Shown here: one piece after another, positions 9,574 to 17,829 of the stretch
How positions within the stretch are numbered: the stretch's first letter is position 1
Layout: the number at the start of each line of letters is the position of its first letter
From: Pseudomonadota bacterium
Lineage (GTDB): Bacteria > Pseudomonadota > Gammaproteobacteria > QQUJ01
DNA: 64,000 bases
Reading direction: 5' to 3'
Assembly: GCA_008501635.1 (NCBI GenBank)
Contig: QQUJ01000010.1
Coordinates: 124,001-188,000 of the forward strand
Translations under genes and position numbers: made by a program
The notes under the pieces: generated by a model
Databases searched by the model: none
Told to the model about the DNA's origin: nothing
Seen by the model: the letters and a program-made list of their open reading frames with translations, nothing else

Positions 9574-11013
9574 ATGACAACCATGACCAAGAAAAGCTCC
9601 CGCAAACAACTCACCTTCCGCGAAAGCACCGACAGGATGGTCGATCGCGCCCTCGCCGTGCTCGATCTCGAAGAGGGTACGGCGCGCGCCATCAAGGCCT
9701 GTGAATCGGTCTTCCAGACGCGCTTTCCGGTACGGCTCAGCGACGGCCGCACCGAGGTGTTTACCGGTTGGCGCGCGGTGCACTCCACGCACCGCCTGCC
9801 GGTCAAGGGCGGCATCCGTTACGCCCCCTATGTCGATCAGGACGAGGTCGAGGCGCTGGCGGCGCTGATGAGTTACAAGTGCGCGCTGGTCGATGTGCCT
9901 TTCGGAGGCTCCAAGGGGGCGCTGCTCATCGATCCGACCCAGTACAACCGCGACGAGATGCAGCAGATCACCCGGCGCTTCACGCTGGAGCTGACCCGCA
10001 AGGGGTTTCTCAGTCCCGCCACCAACGTCCCCGCCCCGGATGTGGGCACCGGGCAGCGCGAGATGGCGTGGATGGCCGATACCTACAAGCACCTGTGCCC
10101 CGAGGATATCAACTACTCGGCCTGCGTCACCGGCAAGCCGGTGCATCACGGCGGCATTCGCGGGCGTGTCGAGGCGACCGGGCGCGGCGTGCAGTACGCC
10201 ATCCAGGAGTTTTTCCGCCACAAGGCCGATGTGAAAAAGGCCGGTATGAAGGGCGGGTTGGGCGGCAAGCGGATCGTCGTCCAAGGCCTGGGTAATGTGG
10301 GTTATCACGCCGCCAAATTCCTCTCCGAAGAAGATGGGGCCAAGATCATCGCCGTCATCGAACGCCACGGGGTGGTCACCAACGATAAAGGGATCGATAT
10401 CGAGGCGCTCTACCAGCACATGCTGGCCAAGGGTACCGTCGAGGGGTGTAAAGGCACCAAGTTCGACCGCAAAGGCGCCGCGGGACTGGAACTGGAGTGC
10501 GACATCCTGATTCCCGCCGCACTGGAGGGACAGATCACCGCCAGCAACGCCGAGCGCGTCAGGGCACGCTTGATCGTCGAGGCCGCCAACGGGCCGGTCA
10601 CTTATGAGGCCAACGAGATCTTGCGCGAGCGCGGCGTCACTATCATGCCCGATGTCTATGTCAACGCCGGTGGCGTGACCGTCTCCTACTTCGAGTGGAT
10701 CCGCAACATCTCGCACATCCGCTTCGGCCGCATGCAACGCCGTCACGAAGAGATGCGCGGCCATCAGGTCGCCACCATGCTCGAGGAGATGACCGGTACG
10801 GCGGTGTCGGAGAAGATGAAGAACGATATCGCCAAGGGTGCCTCGGAGATCGATCTGGTGCGTTCCGGTCTCGATGACACCATGCGCCTGGCCTATCAGG
10901 AGATGAGCGAGAAGCTGGCCAGCAATCCCAAGGTGGATGATCTGCGTACGGCGGCGTTTGTGATTGCGATCGAGAAGATTTCGCGGACCTATCTGGATTT
11001 GGGGGTTTACTAG
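9574..11013 (+). CDS. Glu/Leu/Phe/Val dehydrogenase (glutamate dehydrogenase type)
   Basis: 479 residues. The substrate-binding domain contains PVKGGIRYAP, the catalytic-lysine region KCALVDVPFGGSKGAL and PAPDVGTG. The Rossmann domain has VVQGLGNVGYHAA. These match hexameric glutamate dehydrogenases, which interconvert glutamate and 2-oxoglutarate using NAD(P). A second ATG 9 bases downstream is possible; neither has a strong ribosome site. The C-terminal extension after VTVSYFEW is somewhat long for the family. The gene stands alone with a repeat element after it, no paired glutamate synthase. Cofactor preference cannot be decided by eye. Confidence 0.92.
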   Translation: MTTMTKKSSRKQLTFRESTDRMVDRALAVLDLEEGTARAIKACESVFQTRFPVRLSDGRTEVFTGWRAVHSTHRLPVKGGIRYAPYVDQDEVEALAALMSYKCALVDVPFGGSKGALLIDPTQYNRDEMQQITRRFTLELTRKGFLSPATNVPAPDVGTGQREMAWMADTYKHLCPEDINYSACVTGKPVHHGGIRGRVEATGRGVQYAIQEFFRHKADVKKAGMKGGLGGKRIVVQGLGNVGYHAAKFLSEEDGAKIIAVIERHGVVTNDKGIDIEALYQHMLAKGTVEGCKGTKFDRKGAAGLELECDILIPAALEGQITASNAERVRARLIVEAANGPVTYEANEILRERGVTIMPDVYVNAGGVTVSYFEWIRNISHIRFGRMQRRHEEMRGHQVATMLEEMTGTAVSEKMKNDIAKGASEIDLVRSGLDDTMRLAYQEMSEKLASNPKVDDLRTAAFVIAIEKISRTYLDLGVY

Positions 11014-11016
11014 TTT

Positions 11017-11300
11017 TGGTTTTGTGCGGCTGCGCCGCGGTTAATTGAATCGGGGAGTCCGTCCCCCGTAACTCAATATGGGTTTTGTACGGCTACGCTG
11101 CGGTTGATTGGTTGCGGGTTCTCGCACCCGCAGGGCGAGGTACTTTTGTTTCGGCAAAAGTACCCAAAACCATTGTCCCGGCGTACGCGCCGCCCGTTGG
11201 GCGCACTTTCTTTCGTCTCTTTCTTTGGGCGAGCAAAGAAAGGGACCTGCGCTGCGGGCGCGGAACCCCGCCCTAAATTAATCGTGGTGCAGCCACACAA
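11017..11300. repeat. Hairpin-rich intergenic repeat element
   Basis: Contains two near-copies of a module: GGTTTTGTgCGGCTgCGCcG at 11017 and the related copy at 11081, each ending in its own small GC hairpin of different sequence (11056-11070 and 11114-11131). A perfect 10-bp stem (GGTACTTTTG with CAAAAGTACC, 11139-11164) and a perfect 9-bp stem (CTTTCTTTG with CAAAGAAAG, 11219-11242) follow. Between them lie GGCG/CGCC and CGCCC/GGGCG stems. The composition resembles a family of REP-like intergenic elements common in Gammaproteobacteria. No coding is supported despite short open frames on both strands. Confidence 0.7.
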
Positions 11301-11330
11301 AAAAACAAAAAGCGCCCCGAAGGGCGCTTT
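11299..11330 (-). terminator. Rho-independent terminator of hsp20
   Basis: Read on the minus strand, a 9-bp perfect stem (AAAGCGCCC with GGGCGCTTT, 11309-11317 and 11322-11330) closed by a four-base loop is followed by a T-rich tract (complement of 11299-11308). It lies 26 bases after the hsp20 stop. An outer inverted repeat, ATCGTGGT at 11281-11288 with ACCACGAT at 11338-11345, brackets it. Confidence 0.85.
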
Positions 11331-11355
11331 GTAAAAAACCACGATCAATTCTCCA

Positions 11356-11838
11356 CTAACTCACCTTGATCGATCTCTTCTTGGCGGTGGCAACCTTGGG
11401 CAGCGTTATCTCCAATACCCCATCCTGAAACTTCGCCGCTGCCTTGGCCGCATCCACATCGGCGGGCAGTTCGACCGTGCGCGAGAAGCTCCCGTAACGC
11501 GTCTCCATGCGGTGGTACTCGCCTTTCTCTTCCTTGTCCTCCTTGCGGTACTCGCCCTTGATGGTGATGCGATCGTCGGTGACCGTGACGTCGATCTCAT
11601 CCTTTTTGACACCGGGAAGTTCGGCGCGCACCAGCACCTCTTTCTCGCGATCGATAACGTCGACCGCCGGCATTCCGCCGCGCGCCACCTCCGGCCAGCT
11701 GGGCCAGTGGGTAGGCCACCCGCGCATTGGAAAACCGCTGTGGAAGAAGCGATCCATCTCGTCCAACAGACTCACGGGTTGACGCGCCGGAGTCGCGACC
11801 TGTTTACCCTTGCCTGCGACCTCTTTTTTCTTTGCCAT
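11356..11838 (-). CDS. Hsp20/alpha-crystallin small heat-shock protein
   Basis: 160 residues with a basic N-terminal tail, a variable region (LLDEMDRFFHSGFPM) and an alpha-crystallin domain from about 55 to 150 with LVRAELPGVKKDEIDVTV, GSFSRTVELPADVD and the end motif VLEITLPK. Small heat-shock proteins hold unfolded proteins in oligomers in an ATP-independent way. The lysine-rich MAKKKEVAGKGKQ tail is common in environmental homologues. AGGAGG lies upstream of the ATG. A sigma-32-like element at 11919-11940 and a strong terminator frame it as a single-gene transcript. Confidence 0.93.
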   Translation of the reverse strand: MAKKKEVAGKGKQVATPARQPVSLLDEMDRFFHSGFPMRGWPTHWPSWPEVARGGMPAVDVIDREKEVLVRAELPGVKKDEIDVTVTDDRITIKGEYRKEDKEEKGEYHRMETRYGSFSRTVELPADVDAAKAAAKFQDGVLEITLPKVATAKKRSIKVS

Positions 11839-11918
11839 GACGGGCCTCCTTTCTAGTGGCGGGTGTGCTGCCTGACACTATCAACGTAGTTCTGAACCGT
11901 GAAAATACTATAGATCGA

Positions 11919-11940
11919 ATGGGGGGTGGCAGCTGATCAA
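11919..11940 (-). promoter_or_regulatory. Possible heat-shock (sigma-32-like) promoter of hsp20
   Basis: On the minus strand TTGATC (11935-11940) and CCCCAT (11919-11924) lie 10 bases apart, upstream of hsp20. CCCCAT matches the sigma-32 -10 core; the -35 match is partial and the spacing slightly short of the usual 11-16, so this is tentative. Confidence 0.35.
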
Positions 11941-12013
11941 TGCAGGAGATTACGACGTTTATGACGGTATCACGCAGGTATACTGTTGCGTGTAAAAGGT
12001 GGGGAGTGCCGGA

Positions 12014-12466
12014 ATGAACAGGCCGGAGTGCGCAGAATGGCAATCGTATCTGCATCGTGAAATCCCGATCACGGCGGCGATGGGGTTGCAGGTGACGCGA
12101 CTCGATGCGCAGAGCATCGAGTTGAGGGCCCCGCTGAGCCTCAATCACAATGACAAAAACACCGGATTTGCCGGCAGCCTCTTCACGGTGGCGGTGCTTG
12201 CCGGATGGTCACAGGTGATGCTGCTGCTGCGCGATGCCGATCTGTCGGGGCAGGCGGTGATATCGGACAGTCAAGTGCGCTATCTGAAGCCGGCCACGGC
12301 TGACTTTCGCGCCCTTGCATCGCAACCGTCGGCGGCGGCTTTGCGCACCTTCTACGAGCAGTTGGGGAAACGCGGGCGAGCCCGATTGACTCTCACCATC
12401 GAGGTGACAGCCGGCGGGGAGCCGGTGCTGCGCTTCGCAGGCAAGTATGCGGCCATGCTGAGTTAA
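12014..12466 (+). CDS. Hot-dog thioesterase-like protein (YiiD C-terminal type)
   Basis: 150 residues with the single-domain hot-dog layout seen in the C-terminal half of YiiD: IELRAPLSLNHNDKNTGFAGSLF, where the N-H-N-D-K-x-T-x-F-x-G-S segment is the family signature, and a later VRYLKPATADF strand. It probably hydrolyses an acyl-CoA or acyl-carrier thioester in the cytoplasm, but the substrate is unknown. The ATG at 12014 is chosen over upstream alternatives because GGGGAG lies about 9 bases before it. A TATACT hexamer at 11980 may be its -10. It is divergent from hsp20. Confidence 0.8.
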   Translation: MNRPECAEWQSYLHREIPITAAMGLQVTRLDAQSIELRAPLSLNHNDKNTGFAGSLFTVAVLAGWSQVMLLLRDADLSGQAVISDSQVRYLKPATADFRALASQPSAAALRTFYEQLGKRGRARLTLTIEVTAGGEPVLRFAGKYAAMLS

Positions 12467-12505
12467 GGAACCTCCGTTCAGGCTCCGATCAGCAGTTCAC
12501 TGGTC

Positions 12506-12847
12506 TCAGGGGCGAAAGATGAAGTAGACCGCGCCCATCAGGCAGAGCGCAGCCCAAAGAAAGTCGAGTTTGAGCGGCTGCTGCATGTAGTAGACCGCGA
12601 AGGGGACGAACACCAACAGCGTGATCACCTCCTGCATGATCTTCAACTGCCCCAGATTCAGTTCGGTGTAGCCAATGCGGTTGGCGGGTACCTGCAACAG
12701 GTACTCAAAGAGCGCGATGCCCCAACTCACCAATGCGGCGACGATCCACGTCTTGTCGTTGAGGTTCTTGAGGTGCGCGTACCAGGCGAAGGTCATGAAA
12801 GCGTTGGAGAGGATGAGCAGTCCCGCGGTTTGCAGAATGACTGGCAT
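12506..12847 (-). CDS. DUF486/DMT-family small membrane protein
   Basis: 113 residues forming four membrane helices. Recognisable family pieces are ILSNAFMTFAWYAHLK, a WGIALFEYLLQVPANRIGY segment and the C-terminal GAVYFIFRP. DUF486 proteins are short members of the drug/metabolite transporter superfamily that probably dimerise, but transported substrates are not known. It is convergent with the thioesterase-like gene and has a free-standing position. Confidence 0.88.
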   Translation of the reverse strand: MPVILQTAGLLILSNAFMTFAWYAHLKNLNDKTWIVAALVSWGIALFEYLLQVPANRIGYTELNLGQLKIMQEVITLLVFVPFAVYYMQQPLKLDFLWAALCLMGAVYFIFRP

Positions 12848-13033
12848 GGCCGGAAGAATCTCGCAAGGCGTGACCGACTCGATGTGATGCGCCGGCCTCG
12901 GTCACAGGGCGCGAGCGGTGGCGTAATCTAGCATCAAGTCGTCAGGGAGCATAGGGCGGCCGTGGGCGCCTTGTTTGCAGTGCAGCATGGCTGTTAGAGT
13001 ATTTTCCGCCCTCTCCCGTCGACAAGATTTGCC

Positions 13034-14155
13034 GTGGACCAGACCGCCCTGCACAGCTCGGAACCGACAACGCCGCAGCAGCGCTATGCGCATGATCTGC
13101 GGTTGCCTGGGTTCGTGGCGGACAGTGCGCAGGAGCGCGCCGTCGCGCATCTGCAACGTCTGTTCGACGAGCTCGGTCGTGCCGGCCCGGTCAAACCCAA
13201 CAGACTGCTCGGGCGCTGGCTGGGCAAAAGCCGCCAGCCGCCCCAGGGACTCTACTTTTGGGGTGGTGTGGGGCGTGGCAAGACTTATCTCATGGATACC
13301 TTTTATGAGTGCCTGCCGTTTGTCGATAAGCAGCGGGTTCATTTTCACCGCTTCATGCGCGGCATCCATGAAGGACTTGCCGGGATGGATCGTCAGGCCG
13401 ATCCGTTGAAGGTCATCGCCGGGCGCCTGGCCGCACGCACGCGCGTGCTCTGTCTCGACGAATTTAGCGTCATCGATATCGGCGACGCCATGCTGCTGTC
13501 GGGATTGTTGGCCGGCCTCCTCGAGGAGGGTGTTGCACTACTGATCACCTCCAATAACCCCCCCGATGCACTCTATCGCAACGGCCTGCAGCGCGCGCGC
13601 TTCCTGCCGGCCATCGAGCTTCTCAAACGGCACACCGCCGTGGTCAATGTCGATGGCGGCACCGATTACCGGCTGCGCGCGCTGGAGCGTGCCGAGATCT
13701 ATCATTTCCCGCTCGATGATGGTGCCGATTCCAGCTTAAGCGCTACGTTCGAGGACGTGGCACCCGAGGCAGGTGTTGCCGGTGTGGTACTTATGATCGA
13801 GGGTCGACCGCTGCAGACAGTACGCCATGCCGACGGCGTGGTGTGGTTCGAGTTTGCGGAGCTTTGCGACGGGCCGCGTGGTACGGGTGACTACATAGAG
13901 CTGTCGCGTTGTTACCAGACCGTTCTGCTTGCCAATGTCCCGCGCATGGGGGCGGAGCGCGACGATGAGGCGCGGCGTTTCATCAGTCTGGTCGACGAGT
14001 TCTACGATCGTAATGTAAAAATGGTGATCTCGGCGGAGGCGGATGTCGATGACCTCTACACCGGAGCCCGATTGGACTCTGAATTTGAACGTACCAGGAG
14101 CCGCCTGCACGAAATGCAATCGCACGAATATCTGGCGCGACCACATCTCCCATGA
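13034..14155 (+). CDS. zapE: Cell division protein ZapE (AFG1-like ATPase)
   Basis: 373 residues starting at GTG. Walker A is GGVGRGKT (about residues 77-84) followed by MDTFYECLP; Walker B is LCLDEFSVIDIGDAM. The ITSNNPPDALYRNGLQR segment and C-terminal RFISLVDEFYDR are characteristic of the AFG1/ZapE family. ZapE is a cytoplasmic AAA-type ATPase linked to FtsZ-ring stability in Enterobacteria under stress. The length fits the family. There is no clear ribosome site before the GTG. A 7-bp hairpin at 14200-14219 follows the gene. Confidence 0.92.
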   Translation: MDQTALHSSEPTTPQQRYAHDLRLPGFVADSAQERAVAHLQRLFDELGRAGPVKPNRLLGRWLGKSRQPPQGLYFWGGVGRGKTYLMDTFYECLPFVDKQRVHFHRFMRGIHEGLAGMDRQADPLKVIAGRLAARTRVLCLDEFSVIDIGDAMLLSGLLAGLLEEGVALLITSNNPPDALYRNGLQRARFLPAIELLKRHTAVVNVDGGTDYRLRALERAEIYHFPLDDGADSSLSATFEDVAPEAGVAGVVLMIEGRPLQTVRHADGVVWFEFAELCDGPRGTGDYIELSRCYQTVLLANVPRMGAERDDEARRFISLVDEFYDRNVKMVISAEADVDDLYTGARLDSEFERTRSRLHEMQSHEYLARPHLP

Positions 14156-14360
14156 GATGTTGCGCTGTAGAACGACAAGCGGCGATGGGTGGTCGGCCGG
14201 CAGGAATGCCTTTTCCTGCTCGTGGCGGGAGCAGATGCGGCGGTGAGTTGTCACAGAAGTTGAACGTCCCCCCAGAGAGAGACGGGGAATGGAACCATCC
14301 GGGTAACATGCAGTGCGGAGATCGCTGGGGTTCTCTGGCCATATATCGAGGAGAGGCACC

Positions 14361-15038
14361 ATGACCAAAGTGGCGGTAATTCTGTCGGGCTGCGGGGTAT
14401 TCGACGGCGCCGAGATTCACGAAAGCGTCTTGACATTGCTGGCGCTGGATCGTGCGGGTGCCAGGTACAGTTGCCTGGCACCGAATATCGACCAGATGCA
14501 TGTGGTCAATCATCTCACAGGGGAAGTGGCCGAGGGCGAGTCGCGCAATGTACTGGTGGAGGCGGCGCGCATCGCACGTGGCGACATCAAGGATATCGCC
14601 AAGGCGAGCGCCGATGATTTCGATGCCCTGATTCTTCCTGGGGGATTCGGTGCTGCCAAGAACCTTTGCGATTTTGCCGTTAAAGGCGCCGAATGTACCG
14701 TGCAGCCGGATGTCGAGCGTTTCATCAAGGCGATGGCTGAAGCGGGCAAGCCGGTAGGTTTCGTCTGTATCGCGCCGGCGATGGTACCGCGTATCTACGC
14801 CAATGCCACCGTGACCATAGGCACCGATGCCGATACGGCAACGGCCATCGAATCCATGGGCGGCGTGCACGTGGAATGTCCGGTGCGTGAGTACGTGGTA
14901 GACGAGGAGAACAAACTGGTCAGCACTCCCGCCTATATGTTGGCGCAAAGCATCGGCGAGGCGGCCGAGGGAATCGAGAAACTGGTCCACGAGGTGCTGC
15001 GAATGGCGGGGCACGCCCGGGCGCCGGGAAGAAGTTAA
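14361..15038 (+). CDS. elbB: ElbB: isoprenoid-linked DJ-1/PfpI family glyoxalase
   Basis: 225 residues. The N-terminus VAVILSGCGVFDGAEIHE and the nucleophile-elbow region PVGFVCIAPAM place it in the ElbB branch of the DJ-1/PfpI superfamily; LILPGGFGAAKNL is another family segment. E. coli ElbB has weak glyoxalase activity and was tied to isoprenoid synthesis genetically. The start has GAGGAGAGG 5 bases upstream. ppsR starts 9 bases after its stop, so the two probably share a transcript. Confidence 0.92.
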   Translation: MTKVAVILSGCGVFDGAEIHESVLTLLALDRAGARYSCLAPNIDQMHVVNHLTGEVAEGESRNVLVEAARIARGDIKDIAKASADDFDALILPGGFGAAKNLCDFAVKGAECTVQPDVERFIKAMAEAGKPVGFVCIAPAMVPRIYANATVTIGTDADTATAIESMGGVHVECPVREYVVDEENKLVSTPAYMLAQSIGEAAEGIEKLVHEVLRMAGHARAPGRS

Positions 15039-15047
15039 GGAACGCGA

Positions 15048-15878
15048 TTGGCTAGTCCGCAACGGCGGCCGGTTTTCTTCGTTTCGGATCGCACCGGCAT
15101 CACTGCAGAGACGCTGGGGCATAGCCTGCTGACCCAGTTTGCAGGTGTTGAGTTCGAACAACACTCCCTGCCCTTTGTCGACAGCGTTGAGCGTGCCGAG
15201 CAGGTTGTTGCCGAGATCAATCGCGTCACCGAGGAGCGTGGCGTGCGCCCGCTGGTCTTCTCGACGCTGATCGTCGATGAGCTGCGGTTGACTGTGATGC
15301 AGAGCAAGGGCGTCTTCTTTGATTTCTTCGATGCCTTCATTGGACCCTTGGAGGAGGAGTTTCATCTCCAGTCGACGCATACGATAGGTCTATCGCACGG
15401 TGTCTCCGACGAGGCGCGCTACATGGTACGTATGGATGCGGTCAATTTCGCCCTGGAGACCGATGACGGCATATCCTCACATCGCTATGAGTACGCCGAT
15501 CTGATCCTGGCCGGTGTCTCGCGTTGCGGTAAGACGCCCACCTGCCTCTACATGGCGCTGCAGTTCGGAATCTTTGCCGCCAACTACCCGCTGACCGAGG
15601 AGGATTTCACCTCGCATCGCCTGCCCGCCGAACTCAGCGCCTTCAAACACAAGGTGTTCGGACTGACCATCGATGCGCACCGGCTTTCCGACATTCGTCA
15701 GGAACGCCGTCCCCATAGCCGCTATGCTTCATTGGAGGAGTGTCGTAAAGAGGTGCGTTTGGCGGAAGCGATGTTTCGCAACGAAGGAGTGATGGTGTAC
15801 GACACTTCCACCAGTTCGATCGAGGAGATCGCCACCACCATCCTGCAGCGCGCGCGCATCAAGCGGCGATTGTATTGA
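15048..15878 (+). CDS. ppsR: PEP synthase / PPDK regulatory protein, copy 1
   Basis: 276 residues of the DUF299 family. It has FFVSDRTGITAET at the N-terminus and the P-loop-like GVSRCGKTPTCLYMA near residue 160, and the C-terminal SIEEIATTIL. PpsR-type enzymes use ADP to phosphorylate, and Pi to release phosphate from, a threonine of PEP synthase or pyruvate phosphate dikinase, switching PEP formation off or on. The start appears to be a TTG nine bases after elbB; AAGGA is positioned just before it. A diverged tandem copy follows at 16046-16900. No ppsA or ppdK lies in the window. Confidence 0.9.
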   Translation: MASPQRRPVFFVSDRTGITAETLGHSLLTQFAGVEFEQHSLPFVDSVERAEQVVAEINRVTEERGVRPLVFSTLIVDELRLTVMQSKGVFFDFFDAFIGPLEEEFHLQSTHTIGLSHGVSDEARYMVRMDAVNFALETDDGISSHRYEYADLILAGVSRCGKTPTCLYMALQFGIFAANYPLTEEDFTSHRLPAELSAFKHKVFGLTIDAHRLSDIRQERRPHSRYASLEECRKEVRLAEAMFRNEGVMVYDTSTSSIEEIATTILQRARIKRRLY

Positions 15879-15902
15879 TTGTTTTATACCAAGCAAAATC
15901 GA

Positions 15903-16018
15903 TTCACCACAAAGTACACGAAGTAGACAAAGCGAAGATCAATGAAAAGCGCTGACACCATAACCGTTCCGATTGCAGATCTTGCGGTCGTTCCTGTTTC
16001 ATGCGCTTTGTGGTTCAA
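15903..16018. repeat. Short inverted-repeat element between ppsR copies
   Basis: A segment of about 115 bases bounded by ACCACAAAG (15906-15914) and its exact inverse CTTTGTGGT (16006-16014). The left arm continues with GTACACGAAGTAGACAAAG, the style of the CCACAAAG-CACGAAG repeats scattered in environmental proteobacterial genomes. It lies precisely in the gap between the tandem paralogues and encodes nothing. Confidence 0.55.
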
Positions 16019-16045
16019 AGCGATCTTGAGTAAACGGAACCAGCC

Positions 16046-16900
16046 TTGACCGCAAACGGAAATCCGGCACTGCAAGCCGGCGCAATGCGGCGCAGTATCT
16101 TCTACGTCTCCTGTCACACCGGGATAAGCGTGGAGACCCTCGGGCAGGGCCTGCTCACCCAGTTTCACGGTATCCCCTTCGAGCATGTCCTGATGCCCTA
16201 CGTAAACACGATCGAGCGGGCGCACGAAGCGGTGGCCCATATCGATGCCGCGGCCCAGCATGACGGGGTGCGCCCCATCGTTTTCACGACCCTGATCTCA
16301 TCCGAGGTGCGCCGGATCGTGGCGCAATGTAATGGGCTTTTTTTCGATTTTCTCGGCCGCTTCATCGAGCCTCTCGGCGAGGAGTTGGGAGTCACTCCAA
16401 CACCGACGGTGGGATTGTCGCATGGGATGGTTGACTACGAACGTTACAAGGTCCGTATCGATGCGGTGCAGTTTGCTCAACTCAACGATGAACACCTGCG
16501 TGTTAAAGACTACGATGAGGCGGACCTTATTCTGGTGGGCGTCTCGCGCTCCGGCAAGACACCGACCTGCCTCTATCTGGCGTTGCAGTTCGGTCTGCGC
16601 GCCGCCAACTACACGCTGCAGCTGGCGCACCTGGAGGGCGGCGAGCTGCCCGTGAAACTGAAACCTTGTCGCGAACGGCTGTTCGGGCTGACCATCGATC
16701 CCGAGCGCCTGCATCAGATTCGCAATCAGCGCAAACCCGACAGCGAATACGCCTCCCTTGAGCAGTGCCGGCACGAGACGCAGCTCGCCGAGCAACTGCT
16801 TGACGCGGAGGGTATTCCCTGCGCCAACGCCACTGCGGTTTCCATCGAGGAAATCGCCACCAAGATCCTGCATCAATGCAAACTACACCGCCGTATCTGA
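16046..16900 (+). CDS. PpsR-like regulatory protein, diverged copy 2
   Basis: 284 residues from TTG at 16046, or 271 from the ATG at 16085, which aligns better with the usual family N-terminus. It keeps GVSRSGKTPTCLY, FDFLGRFIEPL and SIEEIATKIL, so the kinase/phosphorylase core is preserved. The N-terminal SDRTGIT of copy 1 is replaced by SCHTGIS, changing conserved polar residues. The copies are similar over their whole length, showing tandem duplication. One may serve PEP synthase and the other pyruvate phosphate dikinase, but this is inference. Its last 25 bases overlap the start of the NodI-type ATPase gene. Confidence 0.85.
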   Translation: MTANGNPALQAGAMRRSIFYVSCHTGISVETLGQGLLTQFHGIPFEHVLMPYVNTIERAHEAVAHIDAAAQHDGVRPIVFTTLISSEVRRIVAQCNGLFFDFLGRFIEPLGEELGVTPTPTVGLSHGMVDYERYKVRIDAVQFAQLNDEHLRVKDYDEADLILVGVSRSGKTPTCLYLALQFGLRAANYTLQLAHLEGGELPVKLKPCRERLFGLTIDPERLHQIRNQRKPDSEYASLEQCRHETQLAEQLLDAEGIPCANATAVSIEEIATKILHQCKLHRRI

Positions 16901-17829
16901 AGCCGCCATCGCCCAATACCCAACCGGTCGTGCTGGCGCGTGGTCTGACCAAGCGCTTTGGTGCCAGCGAAGTGGTGCGCGGTATCGACTTCGACGTTCG
17001 ACAGGGGAGTTGCTTCGGCTTGCTGGGCCCCAACGGTGCGGGCAAGACCACCACACTGCGTATGATTCTCGGCATCTCCGATCCCAGCGGGGGTCACCTC
17101 AGCGTATTTGGCGAGCCGGTTCCCGGCGCGGGTCGTGCGGTGCGCGCGCGCATGGGTGTGGTGCCGCAGATCGACAACCTCGATCCGGATTTTACGGTCG
17201 TGGAGAATCTGCGGATCTACGCCAGCTACTTCCGCCTGAGCGGAAGTGCGCTCGAGCGGCGCATCGACGAGCTGATAAAGTTTGTCGAGCTTACCGAGAA
17301 GCGCGATGTGCGCATCGAGACACTGTCGGGGGGCATGAAACGTCGTCTCTCCATCGCCAGGGCACTGGTCAACGATCCTGATCTGCTGATACTCGACGAG
17401 CCCACGACCGGCCTCGATCCCCAGGTGCGGCATATGATCTGGGGGCGGTTGCGGGAGCTGAAGAAGGCCGGCAAGACCTTGTTGCTGACGACGCATTACA
17501 TGGAAGAGGCGGAGCGTCTCTGCGATGAACTCATCATCATGGATAAGGGCAGCATTCTCGAGCGCGGTTCACCGCCGCAGCTCGTCCAACGGCATGTGGA
17601 GAGCGAGGTGGTGGAACTTCGCGCCTTCTCCGCGGGGTTGCAGGAACGGTTGAAGGCGATACCGGAAGTGCGTGCCGAAGAGGTGGGTGATACGGTTTAC
17701 TGCTACACGCGCGATGGTGAAGCACTGCTGGAACGGCTCAAGGGAGACCCCGATCTGGTCTACCTGCATCGGCCTGGAAATCTCGAGGATGTCTTTTTGA
17801 AACTGACGGGACATGAGCTGCGTGACTGA
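16876..17829 (+). CDS. ABC exporter ATPase, NodI type
   Basis: 317 residues: Walker A GPNGAGKTTT at about 54-63, signature LSGGMKRRLSIARAL, Walker B LLILDEPTTGLDP, and H-loop TTHYMEEAE. The MRMILGISDPSGG and NLDPDFTVVENL segments match the DRA/NodI subfamily that exports polyketides, lipo-oligosaccharides or drugs. The C-terminal 80 residues form the small domain typical of these. It overlaps the preceding ppsR-like gene by 25 bases and its permease by 17, indicating translational coupling. The substrate is not evident; the nod name reflects family, not nodulation. Confidence 0.9.
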   Translation: MQTTPPYLKPPSPNTQPVVLARGLTKRFGASEVVRGIDFDVRQGSCFGLLGPNGAGKTTTLRMILGISDPSGGHLSVFGEPVPGAGRAVRARMGVVPQIDNLDPDFTVVENLRIYASYFRLSGSALERRIDELIKFVELTEKRDVRIETLSGGMKRRLSIARALVNDPDLLILDEPTTGLDPQVRHMIWGRLRELKKAGKTLLLTTHYMEEAERLCDELIIMDKGSILERGSPPQLVQRHVESEVVELRAFSAGLQERLKAIPEVRAEEVGDTVYCYTRDGEALLERLKGDPDLVYLHRPGNLEDVFLKLTGHELRD

